64,000 nucleotides of DNA from Cryptomeria japonica. Its lineage: Eukaryota > Streptophyta > Pinopsida > Cupressales > Cupressaceae. Numbering within the stretch: the first letter of the stretch is position 1; every line of letters begins with the position of its first letter. This document shows, piece after piece, positions 23,193 to 34,360 of this stretch. The position numbers and the translations under genes were made by a program. Under the pieces are notes generated by a model, which saw only the letters and a list, made by a program, of their open reading frames with translations, was not told where the DNA came from and made no database searches. The stretch spans positions 186,396,949-186,460,948 of the forward strand of contig NC_081411.1 in assembly GCF_030272615.1 (NCBI RefSeq), read 5' to 3'.

Positions 23193-24274
23193 TGTTAGGA
23201 CCTAGAGGCAATTGAGAGGGGGGGTGAATCAGTTGTCTAATAATTTCAACCCAAATATAACTTAACCAAACTTGATACTTAATACCAGTAAACTAAACTT
23301 AATGCTAGTAAACAGATTAACAGTTAATAACAGTACCAATGAAACTTAATTCATGAAACTGAAAGAGAAACAATAACCACAACACATAACATAGAGATTT
23401 GTACGTGGAAACCCTGTAAGGGGAAAAACCACGGTGGGAAACCTTACCCATAATCAAATGATACTACTGCAGATAGTATGTGTTTACAAATGGGGTCTGC
23501 ACATGCAGAAAGACCATCTGCCTAGAGCTTACTACTCAATCACAAGAATGGGAGTCTCACTGACTACAATTGGATGATTAAATCCAATGATAATGTACTG
23601 CACAAAGTAGCATCTCCAATGCTGGATTCAGTACTGATTAAGCTTTGATTGTCTCCTTCAAACCTTCCTTGAATCTTCAAATGATGTCCACATGAGTAGC
23701 TCTACCTATATTCATATATACCGAATATCACAACCTTACAATACCTAATTACATACAATCACCACACAAATTTCACAATTGAGATCTTACATATATACCA
23801 AAACCTAAGACCAAATATGTAGGTCAGCTTACTAAGAATAATACAATAAAATCAATTACAAGTAAGTCAAGATGCGATGCATCATGTCGGCTCAACAACA
23901 ATATTAATTGATTAAACAATCTCCATAACATGCCATACTGATTTAGAATAGATAATGCGTGCCGGTCCATAACCTAGACCAATTTGCCATTAACAACAAA
24001 TATGTCAACCCGATTAGACCAATAACCAAATCTCCAAAACCAAGTGTCCAAACTATGTCTTTGACATAACCAAGTGTTATCTAAATGATAACAAGTCATC
24101 CTTAATGCCAGTGAACAATATAACCTGTTGGTGAACCAAATACCGGTGACTATGCATAAGTCACTAAACTTGCCAGTAAACATAATGTGCCGGTTCAACA
24201 TAACCAAAGATCTCCATAAGGATAAGTGTTGACATCAATGACAAAATCAATGCAACATATCCATAATACCAACA
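23193..24274 (-). repeat. 5' LTR of copia-2
   Basis: TGTTAGGACC...AATACCAACA, 1,082 bp, collinear with the 3' LTR at 17507-18600. Many differences between the two copies fall at CCGG-derived tetranucleotides (TCGG, CCAG, CTGG, CTAG). Confidence 0.93.
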
Positions 24275-24279
24275 CTTAG

Positions 24280-26060
24280 GACCCCATATGAAGCCTAACA
24301 ACACCATATGACCCCTTAGGACATCATGTGGTCCTAAGGGGTCATGTCATGTACTAGGATGTTAAAATGGATCATATTATGTTATGAGGGGTCATATGGG
24401 GTTTTAAGTGATCATATGGGGTTTTAAGTGATCATATGGGCTCCTAAGGGGTCATATGGTATTTTGAGGATCATATAGTGTCATAAGGGATCATATGGTG
24501 TCGTTAGAGGTCATATGGTGTCCTAAGGGGTCATATGGTGTCGTTAGAGGTTGTTTGGGGTCATAAGGGACTACACATGTGTTAGAACACCATATGAATC
24601 CTTAAGACACCATATGATCCCATATGACACTAGATGACCACTTAGGACCACATGATGTCTTGCGGGGTCATATGGTGTCCTAAGGGGTCATATGGTGTCC
24701 TGTGGGGTCATATGAGGTCCTAAGGGGTCATACATTGCCCTAAGGGTCATATAGTGTCATAAGGGGTCATATGGTGTTGTTAGAGGTCATGTGGTGTCCT
24801 AATGGGTCATATAACGTTGTTAGGGATCATTAGGGCTCCCAAAGAGCCACAAATGTGTTAGAAAACCATATGACCCTTTAAGACATAATATGAACCCTTA
24901 GGAAAACATATTATTCTAAGGGGTCATATGGTGTCCTAAGGGATCATATGGTACTATTAGTGGTCATTTGGGGTCCTAAGGGGCCACAAATTTGTTAGAA
25001 CACCATATAACCCCTTAGGACATCATGTGGTTCTAAGGGTTCATATGGTGTCCTAAGGGGTCATATGGTGTCCTAAGAGGTCATGCAGTGTACTAGGATG
25101 TTAAAATGGATCATATGATGTCCTAAGGGGTCATATGGTGTCTTAAGGAGTCATATGATATCTCAAGGGGTCATATGGTGTCTAAAGGGTCATATAGTGT
25201 TCTAAGGGGTTATATGGTGTCGTTAGAGGTCATATGGTTTTCTAAGGGCTCATATGGTGTCATTAGGGATCATTTGAGGTCCTAAGGGGACACATGTGTT
25301 AGAACACCATATGACCCCTTAGGACACCATATGACCCACTAGGTCATCATATGGTCCTGAGGGGTCATATGGTGTTGTTAGGGGTCATATGGGGTCGTAA
25401 AGGGCCACACATGTTAGAACACCATATGACCCCTTAGAACACTATATGACCCATTAGGACATCATATGGTCGTAAGGGATCATATGGTGTCGCTAGGGGT
25501 CATATGTGGTCCTAAGGGGCCACAAATTTGTTAGAACACCATATGACCCCTTAGGACACCATATGACTCATTAGGACATCATTTGGCCCTAAGGGGTCAT
25601 ATGGTGCCTTAAAGGGTGATATGATGTACTAGGATGTTAAAAATTGTCATATGGCATCCTAAGGGGTCATATGGTGTTGTTAGGGGACATATGGGGTACT
25701 AAGGGTTCATATGGTGTCATTAGGAGTCACATGGGGTCCTCAAGGGCCATACATGTGTTAGGACACCATATAACCCCTTAGAACATCATATTTTCCTAAG
25801 GGGTCATGTCATACATACTAGGATGTTAAAAGGGGCCATATGGTGTCCGAAGGAGTCAGATGTGGTTCTAAGGGGCCACACATGTGTTATAACACCATAT
25901 GACCCCTTAAGACATCATATTGTCTAAAGGGGTCATGTCATGTACTAGGATGTTAAAAGGGGTCATATGGTGTCATAAGGGATCATTTGGTGTCTTGAGG
26001 GGTTATATGGTGTCCTAAGGGGTCATATGCTGTGATTAGGGGTCATATGGGATCCTAAGG
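24280..26060. repeat. Palindrome-rich tandem array, right part
   Basis: Continuation of the 15378-17506 array after the copia-2 insertion. The first units read in the reverse form, then most read GGTCATATGGTGTCCTAAGG forward, with ACACATGTGT-centred units at intervals (for example near 24578, 24848, 25280 and 25870). It stops abruptly near 26060 at a purine-only tract. No genes seen. Confidence 0.9.
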
Positions 26061-26795
26061 GGAGGGAGAGGTGATGACTTAGAGAGAAGAGGGAAAGAGA
26101 AGAGGAGAGAGGGAAGAATAAAGAGAAAGATAGAGCTAAGAAGAGAGGGAGAGGTGGGTAGGGAGTGATTGAGATAGAGAGAGGGAAGAGGTAGATAGGT
26201 GAGGGGGAGAGAGAAGAAAATAAGATATATAAGTTCACAAAGAGAGAAAGAGGAATAAGGAGGTGGAGAGGAAAGAATTAGAGACAAGAGAGATATAGAG
26301 GTGAGCGATCTAGATGCTAAGAAGAGAGAGGTGAGAGACCAAGGGTGAAAGATAGAGGTGAGGGAGATAGAGAGGGAGAGAGAGGTGGGTAATGATTCAA
26401 AGAGGGAGTGGTAGAGAGTTAAAGATGGATGGAAGGAGAAAAATATGTATAGAGAGAGAGGTTTGGAGGGGCAGGTAGTGATGAAGAGAACAAAGAGAGA
26501 GTGGAGAGAAAAAATAGGAGGGGAAGAGAGACGAAGGGAGGGAAGGATAGATATGGAGATAAGGAGGGAAGGTGAGATAGAGAGGGAGAGAGTATAGGAG
26601 AGACCTAGAGAGGGGGGAGAGAGAGAAGAAATAGAGAGAAGAGAGGGAAATTAATAGGTCTACAGTTTATGGGAGATAAAGAGGTGATGAGAGAGATAAT
26701 AAAAGGAGAGAGTTCATAAAGGGAGATGGGTAAAATGTGATGGAGACAGAGAGAGGTGGAGAGGAAGGGAGAGAACCAGAGAGGGGATATATACA
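26061..26795. repeat. Polypurine (GA-rich) tract of about 735 bp
   Basis: Almost every base is A or G on the plus strand, in irregular GAGAGG/GGGAGA blocks with rare T interruptions. ORFs read on the opposite strand here encode only Ser/Leu/Pro runs and are artefacts of composition. Such mirror-like homopurine tracts can form triplex DNA under torsional stress; that is inference, not seen. Confidence 0.9.
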
Positions 26796-27655
26796 GATAT
26801 CTTATCAATTCATTTTAAACCTAGAAGCCATCCATTAAGAATCCATAGTTAGCATCTGTGCATTCAAGCAATCATCATCAAGCATTTTCAAAGATTCAAG
26901 GCAACATTTCATCCTTAAATCATTATGGAGAATAATTACATCAATCTTCATGCAATCATGTGTATGTGATTAGGGTTTTTCATGTTCATGTATTTGTCAT
27001 GCCATTACATTCAAAATTTATGATTACATTCAAAAATCATTGCATCATCATCATCAACAATTGCATATCTGAGGTATATATTCTAGCATTTACTCTAGTA
27101 TTTACATTATTCAATTCAAGGTTAATTACTAAACTGAGGTTTGACCTAAGGAAAACCCCTATACACTACCCTATTTATTTTCTTTCTATGTGCAAGGAAC
27201 ATGCTTAGGAGCTATATTAAGGGATCCCAAAAGAGTCAACAATAACAAATAGGTTCAACTTTCAATGGAGCAAAATTTGGAGCACCAGAGCAAATCTGTA
27301 CTACCTAGTCCAACAAAATTAGGTTGAACTTCTAGGAACAAGTTCTAAACATCTTCTTTTGCCTAGATGTTAGTTTGTGGCTTTGTGGGGGTATCTGCAC
27401 TCATCTATTTTTAGCACTCTACTTCAAGTATTCAATGTTAGACCCTAATTTCATAATTACCATCCAATTTCAACTAGAAAGAGTGTAACAAACAAATAAC
27501 CAATGAATCTAATTAGAATTTCAGCCCTTTCCTGATTTGGATTGTGGCTAGATGTATTGGATTCACCCCTCTTTCAATGTAATGGTTCCTAAAGAAAGAT
27601 TTATGGTCTTACTATCCTAATTGGTGAAGCCCTAGTTTTTCCACCAACCATTACA
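26796..27655 (+). repeat. Probable 3' part of a gypsy-like LTR (G4)
   Basis: Non-coding, ends in ACCAACCATTACA at 27655 and is followed at once by a PBS of the type used by G2 and G3. The position and final CA make it the end of a 5' LTR on the plus strand. Its left boundary is not found; it may extend into the polypurine tract. The ORF at 26960-27208 has no recognisable domain. Confidence 0.5.
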
Positions 27656-27658
27656 TTT

Positions 27659-27673
27659 TGGTGAACCCGACTC
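27659..27673 (+). other. Primer binding site of G4, first copy
   Basis: TGGTGAACCCGACTC, three bases after the probable LTR end. It shares TGGTGAACCC with the PBS of G2 and G3. Confidence 0.65.
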
Positions 27674-27818
27674 TCATGCTTGCAATACTTCTTATTTTCA
27701 TTTTTAGATTTGATTCATATGCACTCAATTAATTCATATTTGCAATCATTTCTGAAACATAGAGCTTATGCACTTATTGTTACATTCATTTGATAGCTAC
27801 TTCACCACTGATACATTC

Positions 27819-27834
27819 TGGCGAACCCAACTCC
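27819..27834 (+). other. Second PBS-like site of G4
   Basis: TGGCGAACCCAACTCC, 160 bp after the first and also preceded by an ACA-ending segment (GATACATTC). The sequences following the two sites are similar ('tttagatttgatt.atatgca'), so a short tandem duplication of the LTR end plus PBS is likely. Confidence 0.5.
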
Positions 27835-28253
27835 TTGCATGCTTATTTTTTATTTATGGTCTTAGATTTGATTTGTATGCATTTAAACAATAAATTTTTC
27901 ACTCATAAATTATTTTCGCAATTGGATTACATAAATTTAGTGGTTAAATTCATAAAATCCTTTATTTATTATTTTAAAAATTGACTTGTGGGTTGCTTAA
28001 TTTTTCACTTGTGTTTTCAAATTTGATTTGGGTGTCTCCTAATGGAATTTACCAAATCTAATTGGTTTTCTATTTCACATATAGTGACATTGTTTCTTGG
28101 TTACATGTATCAAAATCATGTGTTGGATAATAGTTTCTTTCATTTCACACTACTTCTTGTCATCCATAGAACTCTTTCATATTGCATCTTTAGAATTTCA
28201 AAGGTATTGCCTAATTGTAAATTATCTCACAAAGCTTTTATCCATATTATATC
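27835..28253 (+). other. G4 leader, no gene seen
   Basis: About 420 bp of AT-rich sequence between the second PBS-like site and the first open frame. The ORF at 28042-28275 is hydrophobic by composition and has no recognisable motif. Confidence 0.5.
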
Positions 28254-28643
28254 TTGTCTTATGATGATATTTTAAGAAAATGTATTACATATGTAGACCA
28301 CATAAAAGCTTTTGTAGAAAATGACAATCCAAGAGATGACATTGAAAAACATAACACTTGTACCTCTCCTAGGGAATTTAATGTGAATGAGGAAAGAGTC
28401 AATATTCTTATCGACGATCTCTCTAATGAAGAGAAAGAAATAAAGAGCAACATGACACCATCTTCTTCTCATATGAATACTCTAGTGAAATGGGAGAAAG
28501 ATCAAAATGTTGGTATATCAATATCTTTAGATCCTCCTTATTCTCCTAGAGCTTATATTAATCATCAACAAATTTGTAGGGAAGATGATGCTATGCATTT
28601 ATTCATGAAAATAATCTTATCATATAACATTAAACAAAGATGA
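28254..28643 (+). pseudogene. Unrecognised ORF in G4 interior
   Basis: A 129-residue open frame, rich in D, E, N and S, with no domain I recognise. It lies between the G4 PBS and a G-patch-like segment, in the place where the related G2 and G1 elements encode gag/linker protein, so it is most likely a piece of the element polyprotein rather than a host gene. The start methionine is only the first in the frame. Confidence 0.4.
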
Positions 28644-28689
28644 AACTTTAGATGATAAGGACCCTCCTTTCCAACTAACCAAAGAGGAC

Positions 28690-28962
28690 ATGAATAATGA
28701 TGATAAAAAGGAGAAATTCCCTACAAAGGTTATCCCTTCTTCATCAAATCATCTCTTTGATCCCTCCATGTGCCCTTATAGTACAAAATTTAAGGAAACT
28801 CATGATAATGGTCCTTTTTCTTCACAATTGAAACATTCTTATAGGAGTGATCATAATATAATCTCAAAACAAGGTTACAATGGACAAGGACTTGGAAACT
28901 ATGAACAAGGAATTAGAGTCCCTATTAACCTTCCTTCACAAGTTGGTATTGAATGTGTATGA
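28690..28962 (+). pseudogene. G4 polyprotein piece with a G-patch-like segment
   Basis: A 90-residue open frame. Its C-terminal part 'SKQGYNGQGLGNYEQGIRVP' has the aromatic-glycine spacing of a G-patch (G-Y-x-G-x-G-x-G). A matching minus-strand segment occurs in G2 ('LAKSGYNGNGCGANEQEIKF', near 37800-37862). Plant gypsy polyproteins often carry such a motif after the protease. The frame ends at a stop at 28960. Confidence 0.55.
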
Positions 28963-29129
28963 CATCCACATCATTCGATAATGGGAAGCCTAAATTAGTA
29001 GTGAAATTAGAAAGGAATTAGTAAGGATTCATGAGTAGGGGGGAACATACACAAATCTATGGGGGGGAGAAATATTCTTAGGATCTGTACTAGTACCATT
29101 AGAGTGGGGATCCAATAATTAGATACACC

Positions 29130-29640
29130 TATGGAGGATATCCTTAAAGTTCAAAATCTTAAGGAGTATTTTGCAAGGCATAAACTCTTTGATCCATCTA
29201 AAGGTGATTCTTTGTCAAATAATCTTTCTTGCTCATATCATCAAACTCGTGATCATCATGCAAATGAATGTCTTGATTTTTAAAATGGAATGTAAGGACT
29301 CATTGATGATAGTATTACCAAAATAATAGAAGACAATTCTTCTCCTTAGTACACCTTGTCCTACATCTTAAGAGACAAAAACTAACCCTATTGATAATCA
29401 AGACAAGTTATCTAACATAATCTTTTGGATTGAAGTACAATAAGAATGTTATTTTTCCTTTCATAACATATAACAATAAGAATAGAGAAGGTGATGAGCC
29501 TTGTCTTTTTCATCATTGTTATTCTCATTCTCTTGAAAATTGTAAAGCTTTTAAGGAATTTGTTCAAGACCAATATGATTGATCTCACATATCTCTTACA
29601 ATTGATCTCACAATTTTTCTTGGTGAAGAGGTAGTACCTT
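29130..29640 (+). pseudogene. G4 piece with two histidine-type zinc-knuckle-like motifs
   Basis: Broken reading frames. Near 29213-29285: 'SCSYHQTRDHHANECLDF', and near 29490-29560: 'CLFHHCYSHSLENCKAFKEF'. Both resemble the C-x-x-H-x-x-x-x-H-x-x-x-x-C knuckle of G1 ('FCQYHHQSNHDTEKCHTLR', minus strand near 33340). In-frame stops occur near 29281 and 29640. After 29763 the sequence is interrupted by the G1 LTR. Confidence 0.5.
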
Positions 29641-29763
29641 AGCACTCCATTCACCTTATTATGTTTCTCCTCACTCTATGGCACTAGTAGTTCAACCTTA
29701 TTAGGGGCTTTTTGTCATGTGTGGTGATGCATCTTCATTTTCAAATCATACTTGGGCATCAAC

Positions 29764-30922
29764 TGTATTGGGAGAAAAATAGGGTTAGGGTTAAATTAAG
29801 ATAATAAAACCACTAACAAGCCTAACTAAAAGATTTAAGAGAGGAAAGAGTTAGTTAGATTCTAGGAATCTTTGGATAGGGTTCTTTCCTCCTTAAAATT
29901 AATTGAATTTGAATTGTTGAAGATTAGGAAAAGATAATGAATTATTGAAACAACCTGATAGAAATAGTGAGCTATAGATGTCGTACAAAGACACCAACCT
30001 AGATTTGAGTAGAAGAAGATGTTTCATATTTGTTCCTAAAAGTTTGACTTGATTTTTTGAGACCAGATAGTATCAATTCACCATGGTCCTCTAAATTTGT
30101 CACCTTCAAAAGCTAAAGCTATTCATCTCTGTGGATCCTATCGATCCTCACAAACACAAATCTGTACTTGTTTCCAACACATGGAAAGAAGGGGGAAATT
30201 CTTGAGAATAGGGGTTTTCCTTAGGTAAAACCCAGGTTTTGGAATTAACCATAAAATTGAATGAAAATATAAATGAAGTACTGTAATAAAATATTTTCCT
30301 TTTGAGGGAAAGGTTGAAAATGACTGAAACACTAATGATATACCTTTAATGAAGTTTTTTTTGTCTCCACAAAGAAATTAGGGTTTTATACATAGATTGT
30401 TTTCATAAAATGTACAACATGAATATCATCTCTAATTCTTGAATCTTGACTTCACATCTACTCTAATGCTTGATAGAAAACTGATTGCTTGCTTTCTTGA
30501 ATGTAGGATCTCAATTTTTCTCTTGAGTTGATTAGGAATTCTAATTAGGTTTGAAATAAGAGGGGTAAACCTCCTTTTATAATTGATAATAAAAAATAAA
30601 ATAATTTTTTTGACCTAAGCTGACATGGGATCTAATTTCCTGCTTTCATTAGGTGATCATTGAGAGGATCTAGTTTGGAGCCCAATTGAGGAGCCCAAGG
30701 TGCATATGTCGTATTCCTTATTAGACCTAGGGCATGGGCATCATGGTCCTAATTTGGGTTCTAGGTGTAGGCACCTTGTCCTACAAGTCGAGGCTCCAAA
30801 CAAGGGGGTCAAATTGGAAAATAGGTGAAAATGTGACATGAATGAGGGGTGTGAAAATTTAGTGCTTTAGTCAGACCTAAGTGAGGACAAAATTGTAGGT
30901 GATTATAATTTAGGATGCTACA
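29764..30922 (-). repeat. 3' LTR of gypsy G1
   Basis: About 1,159 bp: TGTATTGGGAG on the left, GGATGCTACA on the right, with the element's PPT just beyond. It shares blocks with the G3 LTRs, for example 'acttgtttccaacacatgga' (30165), 'gaataggggttttcctta' (30208) and the 'ttttggaattaacca' block (30236). It interrupts the interior of G4, so G1 inserted later than G4. The left flank is TCAAC (29759-29763); the right flank of G1 has been lost, so the target duplication cannot be checked. Confidence 0.78.
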
Positions 30923-30943
30923 TTTAGCCCCCAGTTTAGCAGG
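30923..30943 (-). other. Polypurine tract of G1
   Basis: Plus-strand TTTAGCCCCCAGTTTAGCAGG, i.e. CTAAACTGGGGGCTAAA on the coding strand, touching the LTR start. G2 has the equivalent tract beside its LTR at 36003. Confidence 0.7.
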
Positions 30944-32183
30944 AGTATGAGACCAAACATACTCACAGTAAAGTACCAATGTTTGCGTTGAAAAATTTCA
31001 CTAAAATATCATAGAGACAAGATACAATAATCCCTCAAGGACTTTAGGATGTTACTACTCCAATATCAAGATAAAAGAGACATCATAAGAAAGAGAGAGA
31101 AAGAACATGATTGCTATCCTAGTAATGTTTTCTTACTATGAGTCATGAAAAAGAAAAAAATACCAAATTACAAAGAAAAAGGCTCAGTTTACAAAGTAAC
31201 TTGAGTATTGAAACATGTCATGGTTTGTGCATAAAGTGTCACATTGAGACGAGTGTATGCGCCCATGTTAAAGTGATTGCATACACCTTATCAGGAGCAA
31301 TTGATTTAAGGTAGCATGCGTGCAAAAGAAAAGCATGTTACCATAATGAGATGCCCCTAAGGAAAGACAAATCAAAGGATAATAGTCACAAAACATAAAA
31401 AAACACAAGGAATCTACTAACTCTAGGGTCAGTATACCCTTATGATAAATAATGTATAGCATAGATATTTGTATTGAATTGATCTCATCCCCCAAAGGTA
31501 GTGGAACCACAAGCACACCGGAAGAAGGGAACATGCCTCTTGTGAGTCAACATAGAAGAGTTCAAAAGAGATCTCAATTCTTTGCATCATCTCCAAGTAG
31601 ACAACACAAGGGACAACAAATAGAATAATGTCACGACGGATTTGATCTCTTTATTAACTTGCACCAATGGAGTATCAAGGGTCATCTAAAGAGAACCTAG
31701 CATAACACAAAAAACACATCACGAGGGAAATACAATACAAACAAGAAAGAGAGGATCTACAACATGAATGAAGCTAATCATGAAAATCATCTGCCTCCCA
31801 ATATTGATGAACATTATTTTGGGAAGGTGGAAAAGTTGCAAGAGGAGAAACTTCAAACATGGTAGATGGAGCTATTGCAAGTTCCTAACAAGGACCATGC
31901 TCTAATGATGAGCCACTTTGTTTGTCACTAGGAGATAGGATTAATTCTTTTGAAATGTGAAGATGGATTATTATTAACATCAACAAGATCATACATATCA
32001 TTAGAATCAACAACATCATCATCCATTTCATCATCTAGATTAATAAAAATAGTATCTCTCACAGAAAAGGAGCATGCACTATCATTTTTCTTAATCATTT
32101 TTAATCATGGTGATTTAGGTTGAGCTTCCTCCCTAGGGTTAGGCGAAGGCTGGACAAATGGACCAAGTCAACATTTGGTGTCT
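30944..32183 (-). other. G1 interior without pol
   Basis: About 1.2 kb between the end of the protease/proline-rich frame and the PPT. Where a complete gypsy element would encode RT, RNase H and integrase (several kb), nothing with those motifs can be read in any frame. An acidic segment is readable near 32000-32100 on the minus strand. The ORF at 31268-31534 has no recognisable domain. Confidence 0.6.
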
Positions 32184-32875
32184 TCAGGGAGGAAATGGTT
32201 TGAGAAACAAGTTCACGAGCCTTAACATGATGTCCTTTTTGGTGTTCTCTTTCACAAAAATTTCATTTAGTCTTAGCCAAAGGTTGTGAAGGTTGAGGAT
32301 CAATGGATATGGGCTTCTTTTCTTCCTTTGAAGTAGGAGGAATGGGAGAAGGTCTACTAGGTTGAGATATAGAAGATGCCAAGTAATCTCCTTTGTAAGA
32401 TATAGGAGGCATGACTGTGATATATATAGGAGGAATAGAAGGTGTGGGAAGGATACCAAGTCCATCACGAGGAGGAGGAATAGGTCTAGGGTCTCTAGGC
32501 TTACTCAAGGACAAGATCATCTCATTTTTCCACTTTTGATAAGAAATAAAAATTGGACATCACTTTGAGGCTTAAAGGCTCAAGATGTTTAGGCCAAAAG
32601 TAGTCAAGGGTGAAATTTACATGCTTCACTCTGAGTTGGTACATGCCATGTTTAATTTTTATGATAGTACCATTATGCGGAAATTTTAGACAATTATGAA
32701 TGGTAGAAGGGATAACATTCATGAAAGAGAACCAAGGATGTCCCAACTTAACACAAAACTTATCCAATGTAGGAATGATAGTAAAAGCCACAATTAAGCA
32801 CTTAGTACCAACCTCAATAGGGAGAGTAATAGAGCCAGTAGTAGGAAAATAGAAACTATCATACACCTTGACCAT
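32184..32875 (-). pseudogene. G1 protease C-terminal part and proline-rich tail
   Basis: 32522-32875 reads 'TGSITLPIEVGTKCLIVAF', 'LGHPWFSFMNVIPSTIHNCL' and 'KFPHNGTI', the C-terminal half of a plant gypsy retropepsin. After a stop it runs on at 32263-32520 as a proline/serine-rich tail ('RDPRPIPPPRDGLG', 'SRPSPIPPTSKEEKKPI'). A complete gypsy polyprotein would continue into RT; here it degenerates. Confidence 0.78.
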
Positions 32876-32928
32876 TACATCAGATTTATCATATGTTACT
32901 TGATGTAATTGTAAAATGTAACTTGATA

Positions 32929-33456
32929 TTATTTAGTGATCACATTCACCATACACACTGGATCAATGAGAACCCCCCATAAGAATTTGTCTTTGATCTT
33001 TGAAGTGATATATAGTGGGCCATCTGGTGCAACAATAGTCTCACTAGGATCAAAGGTAATGCATAGGTCCTTAGGAGGTGTAGGTTGGTCATCAAGATTC
33101 ACTACATTATTAGAATCAATGCCAAGGTAATTAGGAGAAAAGGCAAGAGAGTCAAACCCAACCACATTAGTAGAATAGGAAGGTAAAAGATTGGTGAAAA
33201 TTTGGAGATTTTGATTAGGAGGTGATACAGATTTGTTTCCTTTATCATTCACACCAGCTACAAATATAGTATTATTATCAATGAAGTCTTGAATCTTACT
33301 CCTTAAAGTATGACACTTCTCAGTATCATGATTTGATTGATGGTGATATTGACAAAAGGCTTTGGGATTATGATAAGATGACAAAGGTTTGGAGGTTTCA
33401 ATTACCATGATGGGAAGTCCAAGTTTCAACACATTATAATTTACCAATCTTGACAT
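32929..33456 (-). pseudogene. G1 gag C-terminal zinc-knuckle piece and protease start
   Basis: A 175-residue open frame. Near residues 30-60 it has 'FCQYHHQSNHDTEKCHTLR', the histidine-type knuckle of plant gypsy gag, followed by 'SKIQDFIDNNTI'. After an S/P/N-rich linker comes 'KDKFLWGVLIDPVCMVNVIT', where the retropepsin D-[ST]-G should be; here it reads D-P-V. A frameshift near 32929 leads into the rest of the protease. Confidence 0.78.
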
Positions 33457-33734
33457 TATACTATAAAAGACTCAGAAAGAGAAGTAAATTATTTTCTAAA
33501 TTATTTGGATAAAGGGGCCACACTTGATGTCATGGCTGCCACTTGAGTATTGATGTTGTCATTTATCTTGATGTATCCTATTTTTGGTTTAAACTTCACA
33601 AAATATTTCTAAGTACACTCACTCTTATCAACTGGACCCATTGAAGGAGATGATTAAAATTGACTCACATGAAGCTAATAATTATGAAGCATTGGAAAAA
33701 TTGCATAAAGGAAGTAAAATTAAAAAAGAGAAGC

Positions 33735-34073
33735 TTATCCCTAATGTATTTTTATAAATTAGCAATAAAATTTCTCTTTAACTCCTTTCTTATAGTGAAT
33801 CAAATCAGTCAAAGTAATCTTAGGACCAACATTATTGTGAAGTTGTTGAATGAAAGCATTAGCCAATTGTTGAAATGATGTAATAGAATAAGCAGGCAAA
33901 GAAAAATATCATTGAAAATCTTTTTCCATAAATGTTTGAGTAAACAATTTAGCCATAAGTCTTTGGTCATGAGCAAAATCACTACACAAAGTTTGAAATG
34001 TTTTTACATGAGTCAAGCGATCACTTTTTCCATTGTACAACTCCAATTGAGGGACTTCCATATGCTTAGGAGC
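33735..34073 (-). pseudogene. G1 gag capsid fragment
   Basis: Minus-strand translation is close to the G3 gag at 665-1102: 'PKHMEVPQLELYNGKSD', 'LTHVKTFQTLCSDFAHDQR' and 'SITSFQQLANAFIQQLHN', with at least one in-frame stop. It breaks off at 34073 at a foldback insertion. The N-terminal side of the same gag is found at 50744-50828 beyond G2. Confidence 0.78.
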
Positions 34074-34360
34074 ACAGGGGCTTCACTTAGTGAACCTAGG
34101 TTATATCATGTGCATTCATGGCATACTAAAGAATCCCCCTACTTAAAAAAAATATTGCCCTAAACTCTTTTTTTGCCACCCCTTCCCAATACGCAACTTG
34201 AATTAAAAGCCCCCTATTTTCACCAAATAATGCATTTTTTCTTAACCCAATTTTAAAAAAACCCTATTTTTGTCAACAGGAAATATATTATATCCTCATT
34301 TTTGGAATATTAAACCTCCCAATATGAATGCAAATGATATAATATTGCCTAGTCAGTGAA
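34074..34360. mobile_element. Foldback (MITE-like) insertion of about 285 bp
   Basis: The left end 'GGCTTCACTTAGTGAACC...TTATATCATGTGCATTCAT' is matched in inverted form by the right end, whose reverse complement reads 'GGCTTCACTGACTAGG...TTATATCATTTGCATTCAT', over about 45 bp with small gaps. It is flanked by imperfect 16-18 bp direct repeats, TTCCATATGCTTAGGAG (34057-34073) and CTCCATGCTTAGGAG (34363-34377), which are gag sequence. No coding potential. The long flanking repeat is unusual for a MITE. Confidence 0.6.

Larger units (their letters stand above)
17507..24274 (-). mobile_element. Ty1/copia LTR retrotransposon copia-2 (complete, lightly damaged)
   Basis: A 6,768-bp minus-strand element inserted in the tandem array with perfect CTTAG duplications at 17502-17506 and 24275-24279. 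It has LTRs of 1,094 and 1,082 bp, a PBS at 23181-23192, a PPT at 18601-18613 and gag, protease, integrase, RT and RNase H in copia order. Coding lesions are fewer than in copia-1. LTRs differ visibly, mainly at former CCGG sites. Confidence 0.95.

Noticed and set aside
26023-26808. Several minus-strand ORFs rich in Ser, Leu and Pro
   Set aside because: They are translations of the polypyrimidine strand of a GA-rich tract; no protein domain, only base composition.
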